Source: UBA2943 sp946534895 (GTDB taxonomy: Bacteria > Bacillota > Clostridia > Christensenellales > Aristaeellaceae). Taken from it: a stretch of DNA of 64,000 bases. This document shows, in pieces, positions 43,990 through 52,349 of the stretch (position 1 is its first letter; each line of letters starts with the position of its first letter). The stretch is taken from contig CAMNDE010000002.1 of assembly GCA_946534895.1 (NCBI GenBank), positions 31,743-95,742 of the forward strand, in the 5' to 3' direction. The position numbers were made by a program, and so were the translations under genes. Below the pieces are notes generated by a model, which had not been told where the DNA came from, made no database searches, and saw only the letters and a program-made list of their open reading frames with translations.

Positions 43990-45254
43990 CAGCAGTCAGG
44001 TTCGCACAGGTCCTTTTCTGAACGCAGAGCAAAGCGGGAAGCAAGCTCGAGCAGGATACGCACATTCGCAGCCATGGAAGGCACAGGCACGTATTCAAAC
44101 CGTCCATGGGCGTTTTCATAACCGGCGGAGAGGTTGGGACAGGGAAGTCCGCGATGAGACAGAGCGGAACCGTCCGTGCCGCCCCGGAAGGCAATGGAGC
44201 GGGGCTCGATGCCGCAGGCGGATATGGCAGCTTTCAGATCGTCGATCATGAAGGGGACACGGTCAATGATTTCCTTCATGCTTCTGTAATTCTGGACAAT
44301 ATTCAGATGGATTCTCTGCTCGCCGTAGGTTTTCTGAAGATCAGACGCCAGGCTGCGCACCAGGGCTTCACGCCGGGCGAAGAGTTCTGCATCATGATCG
44401 CGGATGATCAGGTGCACGCTGGCGTGCTCACAGGTGCCCTGGAAGCCCACAACATGAAAGAAGCCTTCACGGTCTTCGGTATACTGCGGTTTTTCCCGGG
44501 CGGGTAGAGCATGCAGGAATTCGGCTGCGACGTCACAGGCGTTGATCATGATGCCTTTTGCGGTTCCAGGATGAACAGAAACGCCGTCGATATCCAGGAA
44601 AGCCTCGGAAGCATTGAATGTTTCATTCTCCCAGTAGCCGAGGTGGTCCCCGTCCAGCGTGTAGGCCACAGGTACGCCAAAGCGCTTCAGGTCAAGGTCT
44701 CTGGCCAGACCCGAAACTTCTTCGTCCGGGGTGAAGGCAAGCGCGATCTTCGGATGCCCGATCTCCGGATGGCGGAGCAGGTATTCCGCAAATGTGATCA
44801 CGCTGGCAATGCCGGCCTTGTCATCGCCGCCGAGCAGGGTTGTGCCGTCCGTGACGACAAGATCCTGCCCCGTATACTGCCGGAGACTGGGAAATTCCGT
44901 CTCACGCATGCATATGCCAGGGCTCAGCTCAATGTCGCCGCCCTCATAATGAATCAGCCGGGGATTCACATGGGAGCCGCAGGCATCAGGCGCTGTGTCC
45001 ATATGCGTGACGAGGCCGAAGGGAAGACCTGTCTGCCCGGGCAGTGTGGAAGGCAGGAAAGCATAGAGCACACAGGTGGACGAATCAAGGTATACATCGG
45101 ATGCACCGATGGAATTGAGCTCGCGTTCGAGTTCGTGGGCCAGGTCAAACTGTTTTGCGGTGGTGGGAACCGTTTGGGAAAAACGGTCGGACTGTGTATC
45201 GATCCGGGCATAACGCATGAGGCGTTCTGCTGTCTTGGCATGAAAATCCTGCAT
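43989..45254 (-). CDS. pepT: peptidase T (tripeptide aminopeptidase)
   Basis: PepT releases the N-terminal residue of tripeptides; it is a di-zinc M20-family enzyme in the cytosol. The 421-residue product carries metal-ligand motifs VTHMDTAPD (His, Asp), TLLGGDDKAG and FTPDEEVSG, and the terminal FRGGTDGSALSHRGLPCPNLSAG. Length is close to the standard of about 410. The start at 45254 is preceded by AAGGAGG. It is divergent from the Nudix-GDPD gene, with back-to-back promoters. Confidence 0.95.
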   Translation of the reverse strand: MQDFHAKTAERLMRYARIDTQSDRFSQTVPTTAKQFDLAHELERELNSIGASDVYLDSSTCVLYAFLPSTLPGQTGLPFGLVTHMDTAPDACGSHVNPRLIHYEGGDIELSPGICMRETEFPSLRQYTGQDLVVTDGTTLLGGDDKAGIASVITFAEYLLRHPEIGHPKIALAFTPDEEVSGLARDLDLKRFGVPVAYTLDGDHLGYWENETFNASEAFLDIDGVSVHPGTAKGIMINACDVAAEFLHALPAREKPQYTEDREGFFHVVGFQGTCEHASVHLIIRDHDAELFARREALVRSLASDLQKTYGEQRIHLNIVQNYRSMKEIIDRVPFMIDDLKAAISACGIEPRSIAFRGGTDGSALSHRGLPCPNLSAGYENAHGRFEYVPVPSMAANVRILLELASRFALRSEKDLCEPDC

Positions 45255-45287
45255 GATATCCTCCTTGTATCGGGAACTGATGAAAGC

Positions 45288-45316
45288 AGTGTACTCTTGC
45301 AGACGGAAAAAGGCAA
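45288..45316 (-). promoter_or_regulatory. pepT promoter
   Basis: On the minus strand TTGCCT (45316-45311), 17-bp spacer, TACACT (45293-45288). Confidence 0.6.
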
Positions 45317-45337
45317 ATGCGGGAAGAGGCGGCATGG

Positions 45338-45366
45338 TTGACGGCTGAAGTGATTCAGCCTACAAT
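45338..45366 (+). promoter_or_regulatory. Nudix-GDPD promoter with palindromic operator in its spacer
   Basis: TTGACG (45338-45343), 17-bp spacer, TACAAT (45361-45366). A perfect palindrome, GGCTGAA (45343-45349) and TTCAGCC (45354-45360) around GTGA, fills the spacer from -35 to -10, the classic place for a repressor. Confidence 0.78.
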
Positions 45367-45395
45367 CTTTGTGTTTCACAAGGAGGTTTCAAAGC

Positions 45396-46541
45396 ATGAA
45401 GGAACTGGAAGTGGTCGGCGCCGTTATTCTGTGGGCGGGCAGGGTCCTGTGCATGCAGCGGCCGTATGGGAAAAACAGTGAGACGGCCGGTAAGTTTGAG
45501 TTTCCGGGTGGCAAGCTTGAGAGCGGTGAGCATGGTCCAGAGGCGCTGGAACGCGAACTCAGGGAAGAAATGGACATGCACGTAAACGTCCGCGATGAAG
45601 ACTATTTCATGAGCGTGACCCATACATACCATGATTTCCGGATTCATATGGCACTGTATTTTGTTCGGCCTGCGTCACCGGAATTTGTCCGGCGTGAGCA
45701 TATAAGCCATGTATGGCTGAAACCGGAAGAGCTTCTTCAGCTTGACTGGGCACCGGCGGATCTTCCGGTTGCCCGGAGACTGCACGAATTACAGGAGGGA
45801 ACATTTTCTGTGAACGTAAAAATGATCGAGAATCATAATACCCAGATGATTGCACACCGTGGACTGAGTGGTCTGCAGATGGAGAACACGGTCGCGGCGT
45901 TTGAACTGGCCGGTACCTATCCCTATTTTGGCATTGAGACCGATGTGCATGTGACAGGCGACGGAAAGCTCGCCATCATTCATGATGACACAACGGACCG
46001 GGTGGCCGGGGTACATTATGAAGTGGAGAAGACCGACCTTGAAACGCTCCAGTCCCTGGAACTGCTGGACTTCCATGGCACCGGGACTAGGCAGCGCATC
46101 CCTGAGCTCAGAGATTATGTGCGGGCGTGCAGAAATGCCGGAAAACAGAGTATTCTGGAGATCAAGAATCATATGCAGCCGGACGATCTCATGAAGGTTG
46201 TGCATACAGTCGAGGAAGAGCAGTGGCTGGAGCGGACGGTTTTCATTTCCTTTGACCTGGAGAATCTTCTTTTCCTGCGTAAGGTGCTTCCGGGTCAGCC
46301 GCTGCAGTATCTTGTGGAAAAAGTCTCGGAATCCCTGCTGGATATTCTGACGGAAAATCATCTGGATCTGGATATCTATTATGTGAACCTGACTCAGGAG
46401 TTCCTGGATCAGTGTCATGCTGCCGGAAGAAAAGTGAATGCCTGGACCGTGGACAAACCGGAGGACGGGGAGCGACTGTGTGGCTGGGGCATTGATTACC
46501 TGACGACGAACATTCTCTCCGGCGGGGAAGTCGAGGGATAA
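45396..46541 (+). CDS. fusion of Nudix hydrolase (MutT-like) and glycerophosphodiester phosphodiesterase
   Basis: Two hydrolases in one 381-residue chain. Residues about 1-130 are a Nudix domain with the box GGKLESGEHGPEALERELREEMDM; the expected final Gly is Asp, a small deviation, and the Glu residues that bind metal are kept. MutT-type enzymes clear oxidised or other nucleoside diphosphates. Residues about 145-375 are GDPD: IAHRGLSG, then ENTVAAFE, GIETDVHVTGDGKLAIIHDDTTDR, and the terminal segment NAWTVDKPEDGERLCGWGIDYLTTN. GDPD domains split glycerophosphodiesters. Both parts appear complete in sequence. Start at 45396 has AGGAGG nine bases upstream. I have not seen this pairing as a standard fusion. 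Confidence 0.85.
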   Translation: MKELEVVGAVILWAGRVLCMQRPYGKNSETAGKFEFPGGKLESGEHGPEALERELREEMDMHVNVRDEDYFMSVTHTYHDFRIHMALYFVRPASPEFVRREHISHVWLKPEELLQLDWAPADLPVARRLHELQEGTFSVNVKMIENHNTQMIAHRGLSGLQMENTVAAFELAGTYPYFGIETDVHVTGDGKLAIIHDDTTDRVAGVHYEVEKTDLETLQSLELLDFHGTGTRQRIPELRDYVRACRNAGKQSILEIKNHMQPDDLMKVVHTVEEEQWLERTVFISFDLENLLFLRKVLPGQPLQYLVEKVSESLLDILTENHLDLDIYYVNLTQEFLDQCHAAGRKVNAWTVDKPEDGERLCGWGIDYLTTNILSGGEVEG

Positions 46542-46656
46542 GACAGAAAGAAGAACATGGTGTGCATCTTCCGGGACGCTGCATGACATGCTGCGCACAG
46601 GAAATGCACCGTGGATCCGGCTGAACAGAATGTCTGCGGATGGAGGGGAATAGGTT

Positions 46657-47334
46657 TTGCTTTCGATGGAATGCGTGCTTTCTGTGGACTGGAAGCGGGC
46701 CGAGAAGGCACTGGCGGAAGCATGCGTCAGTTATGTCCGGGACAGCGGACAGGATGATTTCCTGTTTCAGGTGCTGCGGGCAATGGATACAGGCGCGGCG
46801 GATGTGCTGCTGGAGACGCTGGATCAGTTTTCTGAATCGGAAAAGCTGGCCATGCTGTCTGAGTTTTTTCTGACGCATGCATCCTGGGTTGATGAGATGA
46901 TCCGCGGCTTTCTGGGACAGATTGGAGTGGCAGAAGAAGTCCAGGCTGAGATGGTAAGGGTCCGGCCGGGAGAAAACGGGACTATGATCCTGACGGTGGA
47001 AACACTCAGTGTACACCTGGCAGAACTGATCCGCAGACCGGAAGTGCAGGAGTGGACCGGACTGCCGGAATGGACCTGCAGAATGCTCTCCGGTATTGGC
47101 GGCACTGTGGAAAAGCAGGCACTGAACATTCTGGAAAGCCGCGCGGTTCATGAGCGGCTGATCCGGCATGTGAATCATGAGCTGGAGGCGAACGGAACGG
47201 GCCTTGTTCTGGAATCCCTGCATTTTTTCGCTCCGCAGCAGTGCGTACAGGACAATGCCGACCCGCAGCTGTGGGCATCCATGCAGCGCAGTCTTGCGAT
47301 CGCCCTGGCGGGCGCCCTGACGCACAGGAGGTGA
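46657..47334 (+). CDS. unknown helical protein
   Basis: The 225-residue soluble protein is rich in Leu, Glu and Ala and looks helical, without signal peptide or recognised motif. A TTG start at 46657 is used because GGAGGGG lies eight bases upstream; the in-frame ATG at 46666 would place it 17 bases away. It ends 4 bp before the GTG start of the ADP-ribosylglycohydrolase gene, which argues for co-translation. Some short pieces (HASWVDEMIRGFL, ESRAVHERLIRHVNHELE) hint at a helical-bundle fold. Function unknown. Confidence 0.68.
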   Translation: MLSMECVLSVDWKRAEKALAEACVSYVRDSGQDDFLFQVLRAMDTGAADVLLETLDQFSESEKLAMLSEFFLTHASWVDEMIRGFLGQIGVAEEVQAEMVRVRPGENGTMILTVETLSVHLAELIRRPEVQEWTGLPEWTCRMLSGIGGTVEKQALNILESRAVHERLIRHVNHELEANGTGLVLESLHFFAPQQCVQDNADPQLWASMQRSLAIALAGALTHRR

Positions 47335-47338
47335 TCAC

Positions 47339-48376
47339 GTGGACGTGAGAAGCCGTGCCAGGGCAGCGATTGCGTTCGGCGCGCTTGGTGACAGCCTTGG
47401 TTTTCCTGTGGAGTTTCTGAAATGGGAGGATATTCAGGAAAAATACGGGCCTGAAGGCATCATGGAACCGGAACTTCAGGACGGGTATGCTCTGATTTCG
47501 GACGATACGCAGATGACTCTTTTTACGGCCTGCGGTCTTGCCAAAGGCGGTATTCCGGATGTCTGGGAGGCCTATCTTGACTGGCTGGATACGCAGACCG
47601 GCGGGCATGCGGGCAGACATAAAACGCCTTTGTATTGCGTGAAACGGCTGCACGCAAGGCGGGCGCCGGGCCATACATGCATGAGTGTACTGCGCGGACG
47701 CCGGCCCGGGCATCCGGAAGAATCCGTGAATGGAAGCAAAGGATGCGGTGGGGTGATGCGGGCTGCGCCTGCGGGCATCTGGGCAGGCAGCATGGACGAA
47801 GCCGTATGGACAGGCTGCCGGGTGGCAGCGCTCACGCATGGCGGATCAATGGGTTTCCTGCCCGCAGGCTTTCTTGCGGGGCTAGTGTATCAGGGGATCC
47901 ATGGAGCATCTATGGAAACAGCTATTTCTCTGACAAGGGATGCCATGCTCCGTCTTCCACTGGAAAACGGCCTGATCCCCGTATTGGACAGGTGGGTGGA
48001 GAAAGCGGCCGAAACCGCGGGGGAGCCATGCTCGGACCGGGAAGCAGTGACGTCGCTTGGAGAGGGCTGGCTGGGTCATGAAGCGCTGTGTATTGGACTG
48101 TGCGCGGCGATCCGGCATCCGGACAGCCTGGAGGCATGCCTGCGGATGGCGGTGAATCACGGCGGCGACAGTGATTCCACGGGGGCCATTGCGGGCAATC
48201 TGTTTGGAGCGTTTCACGGCATGGAAGATATTCGGTGGCAGGGCAGAACCGAACTGTGGGATCTGTGCCTTCTCATGGCAGATGCATGCCTGGACAGACA
48301 GCTTCCGGGTATAGAGAAGTTTGCCGGATTTGCGGATGGATTGCAGGAGGAGAGTGCGCATGGCAGCGTCAATTGA
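47339..48376 (+). CDS. ADP-ribosylglycohydrolase family protein
   Basis: The 345-residue protein belongs to the DraG/ARH family, which removes ADP-ribose from proteins or nucleotides and uses Mg2+. It shows GALGDSLGFPVEF, the metal motif SDDTQMT (Ser54 to Thr60) and the second metal motif NHGGDSDSTGAIAG (about 273-285). The enzyme is expected in the cytosol. Start is GTG at 47339 with AGGAGGTGATCAC upstream. It overlaps the methyltransferase gene by 17 bp. Physiological substrate is unknown; dinitrogenase reductase is unlikely since no nif context is present. Confidence 0.92.
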   Translation: MDVRSRARAAIAFGALGDSLGFPVEFLKWEDIQEKYGPEGIMEPELQDGYALISDDTQMTLFTACGLAKGGIPDVWEAYLDWLDTQTGGHAGRHKTPLYCVKRLHARRAPGHTCMSVLRGRRPGHPEESVNGSKGCGGVMRAAPAGIWAGSMDEAVWTGCRVAALTHGGSMGFLPAGFLAGLVYQGIHGASMETAISLTRDAMLRLPLENGLIPVLDRWVEKAAETAGEPCSDREAVTSLGEGWLGHEALCIGLCAAIRHPDSLEACLRMAVNHGGDSDSTGAIAGNLFGAFHGMEDIRWQGRTELWDLCLLMADACLDRQLPGIEKFAGFADGLQEESAHGSVN

Positions 48377-49106
48377 CAGGTACTGGCAGCCCGCTGCGGC
48401 TGCCTATATGCGCGGATTCCTTCAGGAGGCAGGGATGACCTCAAACCCCATGGTGACCGTGCCGTTCAGTGCACTGGACCGTGCCAACATGGACTATCTT
48501 GTCGGTGTCGGAATGAGCGTGGGCGGAAAGCTCAGTGAGTTTCTGAAAAAGCCGCTCCCGGCAAGGATTGTGAGAGTCCTTGATCTGATTGAACAGCTGA
48601 AGCCGGAGCAGGTGTTTGATGTGGGAACCGGAAGAGGTGCATTTCTGTATCCTTTTCTGGAGCGTTTCCCGGATATCCCCATTACCTGCAATGATCTGCT
48701 TTCCTACAGGACCGGATTTCTGAAGTATCTCGAGGATGGCGGACTCACCGGTGTGCACGTGATCACAGGTGACTTCTGCCGGCTGGATATTCCGGATGCG
48801 TCGTATGATGCGGTCACCATGCTTCAGGTGCTGGAGCATGTGCCGGACATGGAAGCAGCCGTACAGCAGGCGGTCCGGATCGCCAGGCGGTATGTGATTG
48901 TCACGGTGCCTGTGAGACCGGAAGACAACCCACCGCCCAGGCATATGCCGGACAGAAAGCTGCTTCAGGAACTGTTCCGGAAAGCGGGATGCCGGCAGAT
49001 CACTTTTCTGAAGCTGCCGATGCAGATTTTTCTGGTGGCGGAGAAAGATCCGGAAATGAAGGAAGCATCGTGCAGGATGCGCGAGATACCCATGCAGGAC
49101 CCGTAA
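48360..49106 (+). CDS. SAM-dependent methyltransferase (class I)
   Basis: The 248-residue protein has SAM motif I VFDVGTGRGAFLYPFL near residue 82, the ITGDFCRLDIPDASYDAV segment and LQVLEHVPDMEAAVQQAVRIARRYVIVTVPV, typical of UbiE/COQ5-like small-molecule methyltransferases. Substrate unknown. The start at 48360 has AGGAGG at 48345-48350 and lies inside the upstream gene, so translational coupling is likely. An in-frame ATG at 48321 lacks a ribosome site. Confidence 0.88.
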   Translation: MAASIDRYWQPAAAAYMRGFLQEAGMTSNPMVTVPFSALDRANMDYLVGVGMSVGGKLSEFLKKPLPARIVRVLDLIEQLKPEQVFDVGTGRGAFLYPFLERFPDIPITCNDLLSYRTGFLKYLEDGGLTGVHVITGDFCRLDIPDASYDAVTMLQVLEHVPDMEAAVQQAVRIARRYVIVTVPVRPEDNPPPRHMPDRKLLQELFRKAGCRQITFLKLPMQIFLVAEKDPEMKEASCRMREIPMQDP

Positions 49107-49140
49107 GACGGATGTGAAAACTACAGAAAGAAGGAAGCTT

Positions 49141-50169
49141 ATGGCCGAGGTTGCAACATTTCGCTGTCCTTCCTGCGGCAACAGCCTGGAATATATCCCG
49201 GGACAGACGTTCATGGAATGCCCCTTCTGCAGGACGAGGCTGGATGCGGGTGCCATGGAGCAGGCGGAAAAGGAGAGCACACAGCAGGAGAACGGGAGCG
49301 GTTTCAGGGAGTATCACTGTGCGAACTGCGGAGCCGGTATTGTGACCACCGAAACGACCGCAGCTGCCCGGTGCTACTTCTGTCACAGCCCGGTGGTGCT
49401 GACGGAGCGGCTGTCCAGCGAGTTCAAACCGGACGGTGTCATTCCCTTTGTGCTGGACCGGGAAGGAGCAGCCGGTAAATTCCGGGCATTTCTGGGAAAA
49501 AAGCGGTTCCTCGACCGCCGCTTTCTCAATGATGATCAGATGGAGTCCTTTTCAGGCGTGTACTTTCCATACTGGTATGCAAACCTGGAAGGGGATGCCT
49601 CCTTTGACGGAGAGGGGACGAAGGTGAACGTCCGGACGACCGCGAGGGAGACCATCACGCATACCCGGTATTTCCATGTCATCAGAGAAGGAAAGCTTTC
49701 GTTCAGAAACATGCAGAGAAAGGCACTCCGAAGTGCCGACCGGAAGCTGTCAGACGGCATTCATCCATATACCATGAATGAACTCAAGGCTTTCTCTCCG
49801 GCGTATCTCAGCGGTTTCCTGGCTGAACGCCGCGATGTGGAACGTGACGAGGTACAGCAGGAGATGCTCAGTGAAGCGGAGGGCTATGCGCCTTCCCTGA
49901 TGAAGCAGGGCAATACCTACAATTCCCTGAAAGGCGAGACTTCTTTTCATCTGACAGGGTGCGATATGAAATACGTGCTGCTTCCTGCATGGGTGCTGAC
50001 GTACCAGGGAAAGAAAGCATCAGAACCGTACTACTATATGATGAATGGGCAGACAGGAACGGTCTGCGGCAAACTTCCGGTGAACAGAAAGAAGCTTCTT
50101 CTGGCATGCGTGATCGCCGGTCTCTGTGTCACCGGACTTCTCTGTGTGGGAGGTGCACTGTTTTGGTAA
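49141..50169 (+). CDS. zinc-ribbon membrane protein (TFIIB-like ribbon plus unknown core)
   Basis: The 342-residue protein begins with two zinc ribbons: CPSC...CPFC (about 9-32) and CANC...CYFC (about 57-78). A long soluble middle part follows, rich in Arg, Lys and Phe, and the C-terminal end has one hydrophobic segment (KKLLLACVIAGLCVTGLLCVGGALF), so it could be tail-anchored. Proteins of this type occur beside TPM-domain genes in Clostridia. Start at 49141 has AAGAAGGAAG upstream; GTG 49114 is not needed. Function unknown. Confidence 0.82.
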   Translation: MAEVATFRCPSCGNSLEYIPGQTFMECPFCRTRLDAGAMEQAEKESTQQENGSGFREYHCANCGAGIVTTETTAAARCYFCHSPVVLTERLSSEFKPDGVIPFVLDREGAAGKFRAFLGKKRFLDRRFLNDDQMESFSGVYFPYWYANLEGDASFDGEGTKVNVRTTARETITHTRYFHVIREGKLSFRNMQRKALRSADRKLSDGIHPYTMNELKAFSPAYLSGFLAERRDVERDEVQQEMLSEAEGYAPSLMKQGNTYNSLKGETSFHLTGCDMKYVLLPAWVLTYQGKKASEPYYYMMNGQTGTVCGKLPVNRKKLLLACVIAGLCVTGLLCVGGALFW

Positions 50170-51011
50170 GGCATGTGCTTGGGTTTCTGCTGGGCTGTCT
50201 GCTGATCAGCTGCTGTGTATCCGGGCAGGCAGCACCGCCCATGGTGGTGGATGATGCCAAACTGTATTCACAGTCTGAAATTGAGCAGATGGAGAAGATG
50301 ATTTCTGAGATACGTGAAACATACCAGATGGATGCCGCTGTCTGGACGACCTACAGCATTCCGGACAGTCATGGGGATGACAGTGTGACGGTCGCATGGG
50401 CGGACCGCTATTATGAAGAGCAGGGATACGGGCTTGGATCAGACCGGGCAGGCGTGGTTTTTGTCCTGGATATGACAAACCGATATAATTATCTTTCCGA
50501 TGCCGGGACCATGGCGGACTATCTGACCGATCACCGGATTGAGGAGCTGCTGTCGGCCGCGGATGATGATCTGGAACTGGGGTTTTATGGGGATGCGATG
50601 ATTGCACAGCTCCGCAAGCTGACCCGGTTTCTGAAGGAAGGCATCGAGGAAGGACAGTTCCGGTATGATGCGGAGACCGGGGAGCGACTGACCGGCCTGT
50701 ACAACCGACTGACAGGGTCCGAGCTTTTTCTGGCGGTCAGTGCAGGACTCGGGACGGCACTGTGCTTTTATCTGCTCGTGATGAGCCGGTATCATCTCAG
50801 AGGCAGTACCTACCGTTATGACCGATCCAATATGAAGGTTAAGCTTGTGCGCGATGATGAGCAGTTTCTGCGGGAAAAGGTCACCAGAATCCGGAATGCA
50901 TCTTCTTCGGGCGGACCGTCCCGGGACGGCGGAAGAGGCGGCGGCCTGGGAAGCGGAATGCACCGTTCTTCCGGCGGGATGTCTCACGGAGGCGGCGGGC
51001 ATCATTTCTGA
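50163..51011 (+). CDS. TPM-domain (YgcG/DUF477-like) secreted membrane protein
   Basis: The 282-residue product has a hydrophobic signal (HVLGFLLGCLLISCCVSG), a TPM domain at about 22-165 (VVDDAKLYSQSEIEQMEKMI, DAAVWTTYSIPD, YLSDAGTMADYLTD) and a membrane helix near 195 (LAVSAGLGTALCFYLLVMS), ending in a Gly/Ser/His-rich tail (GGMSHGGGGHHF). Some TPM domains have phosphatase-like or Ca-binding activity, but this member is uncharacterised. The TTG start at 50163 has GGGAGG (50148-50153) and overlaps the zinc-ribbon gene by 7 bp, so translation is coupled. Confidence 0.83.
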   Translation: MVRHVLGFLLGCLLISCCVSGQAAPPMVVDDAKLYSQSEIEQMEKMISEIRETYQMDAAVWTTYSIPDSHGDDSVTVAWADRYYEEQGYGLGSDRAGVVFVLDMTNRYNYLSDAGTMADYLTDHRIEELLSAADDDLELGFYGDAMIAQLRKLTRFLKEGIEEGQFRYDAETGERLTGLYNRLTGSELFLAVSAGLGTALCFYLLVMSRYHLRGSTYRYDRSNMKVKLVRDDEQFLREKVTRIRNASSSGGPSRDGGRGGGLGSGMHRSSGGMSHGGGGHHF

Positions 51012-51055
51012 GTCGGGATTGTGCCGGCCTGTCATGGCAGGCCGGAGGGCACGGA

Positions 51056-51106
51056 AAAAGCGCATGCTTCTGCAGGATTTGCTTTCCTGCAGAAGCATGC
51101 GCTTTT
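51056..51106. terminator. bidirectional terminator with 22-bp perfect stem
   Basis: Arms 51056-51077 and 51085-51106 pair perfectly around a 7-base loop, with A and T runs at the ends. It separates the convergent TPM and AlkZ-related genes. Confidence 0.93.
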
Positions 51107-51153
51107 CAGATGGAACTGAAATGAATCGGAAACGTATTTCCCCTTCCCAGGCA

Positions 51154-51816
51154 TCAGCACAGCTCCCTGCGGAACTGTTCGGATGGGATGTCCGGCATGA
51201 GCCTGTGCAGGGATGCGGTGAGCTGGTCCATGGACGCATCCGGATCCATATCCTCCACGCGGTCTGCCCAGTCCTGGCCAAGCCACTGGTCCGCGGTGAT
51301 CAGCGCCGCATTGCCCCAGCCGTACGGTTTCCCATGGCGGTCGATATCATAGACGAAATCCTGAATCACCACGTCGGTCTGCATCTGAAGCCGGGCCGAT
51401 ACGGTGTCGAAGCCCTTGGAAAAGGGCAGGAGATGTTTCAGATAGCTGGACCGTATACCCGGATGCTGGGTGAGGGAGTTCATGAAGAGCATATCATTGC
51501 GGGGAACCGTGCCGTCGTCTGCACGTTCCTGAAACGTCATGCCTTCACGGCGGAAAGAGGCAAGCAGTGAAAAGATATCCGGGCTGACGAAGGCAGCCTT
51601 CCGGTGGAAAAACTTTCCGTAAATCACGTGCTTCCGGCTTGCAAGCTGCCCCTTCCATTCCCATGGTCCTTCCTCTGAAGTGAACCAGATGGCGGGATCA
51701 GCGTGTTCTTCCAGGGACCATCCGGGAATGCTGTTGGAAAAGAACGGCAGAAAACCGATATGCATGACCAGACGAAGCAGATCCTCCCGTGAGTGGACAG
51801 TAAAGAAACGCTGCAT
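51154..51816 (-). CDS. AlkZ-related protein
   Basis: The 220-residue protein resembles the N-terminal part of AlkZ (HTH_42) DNA glycosylases, with GFLPFFSNSIPGWSLEEH and WEWKGQLASRKHVIYGKFFHRKAAFV near residues 25-75, but it is about half the length of AlkZ and lacks an obvious QxQ/QxD catalytic motif, so it is better named AlkZ-related. Homologues in Clostridia are uncharacterised. The start at 51816 has GGAG about eight bases upstream. It is the last gene on the minus strand before the terminator. Confidence 0.62.
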   Translation of the reverse strand: MQRFFTVHSREDLLRLVMHIGFLPFFSNSIPGWSLEEHADPAIWFTSEEGPWEWKGQLASRKHVIYGKFFHRKAAFVSPDIFSLLASFRREGMTFQERADDGTVPRNDMLFMNSLTQHPGIRSSYLKHLLPFSKGFDTVSARLQMQTDVVIQDFVYDIDRHGKPYGWGNAALITADQWLGQDWADRVEDMDPDASMDQLTASLHRLMPDIPSEQFRRELC

Positions 51817-51874
51817 GTGTACACTCCATTCATGATCCTCTGTTTTACGCGGATATGTCCGGCATGCAGACGGA

Positions 51875-52291
51875 TCAGGCCTTCATGGTAAAGTCCTTCC
51901 CGCAGCGCGGACAGTGTATTTCCTTTTCCCCGCTGCCGCGCTTCAGCCGCATCCGGGCCTTGCAGCCGGGACACCTGAAATATTTGTATACACGGAAATT
52001 CTTCAGCCTCAGGAAAAAAGCCTTGATTTCACGGACCCACACGGTTTTTTTCTGGAGAAACAGACGGTTTTCAGCGATCCGTTTTTCTGTCTGGCGGGAA
52101 AAAATCCGAAACAGAGTCCAGATCCACAGGCCGATTCCGACCACATCGAGGAGCAGGCTTCCGGTAATCGAGGAAACCAGGGTAAGGATGAGGGCGGTAA
52201 GGGTGGTATACATGGACAGTTCATCTGCGCCATGACGACCGACCATGAAACGGGAAAGTGACTGGCGGATACGGTTCAGAAACTCTTTCAA
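51875..52291 (-). CDS. small membrane protein with C-terminal zinc ribbon
   Basis: The 138-residue protein has a membrane segment near residues 30-60 (YTTLTALILTLVSSITGSLLLDVVGIGLWIWTLFRIF), a cytosolic linker and a C-terminal rubredoxin-like zinc ribbon, CPGCKARMRLKRGSGEKEIHCPRCGKDF. The TTG start at 52291 has GGAGG eight bases upstream and no better start is present. It is downstream of the J-domain gene at a 58-bp gap and probably part of the same operon. Function unknown; the ribbon could bind unfolded or ribosomal clients. Confidence 0.78.
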   Translation of the reverse strand: MKEFLNRIRQSLSRFMVGRHGADELSMYTTLTALILTLVSSITGSLLLDVVGIGLWIWTLFRIFSRQTEKRIAENRLFLQKKTVWVREIKAFFLRLKNFRVYKYFRCPGCKARMRLKRGSGEKEIHCPRCGKDFTMKA

Positions 52292-52349
52292 GGGACAAAC
52301 CTCCTTATACTAAAGGAATGGGAATTGTGAACGGAAAGGATACAGCCGG

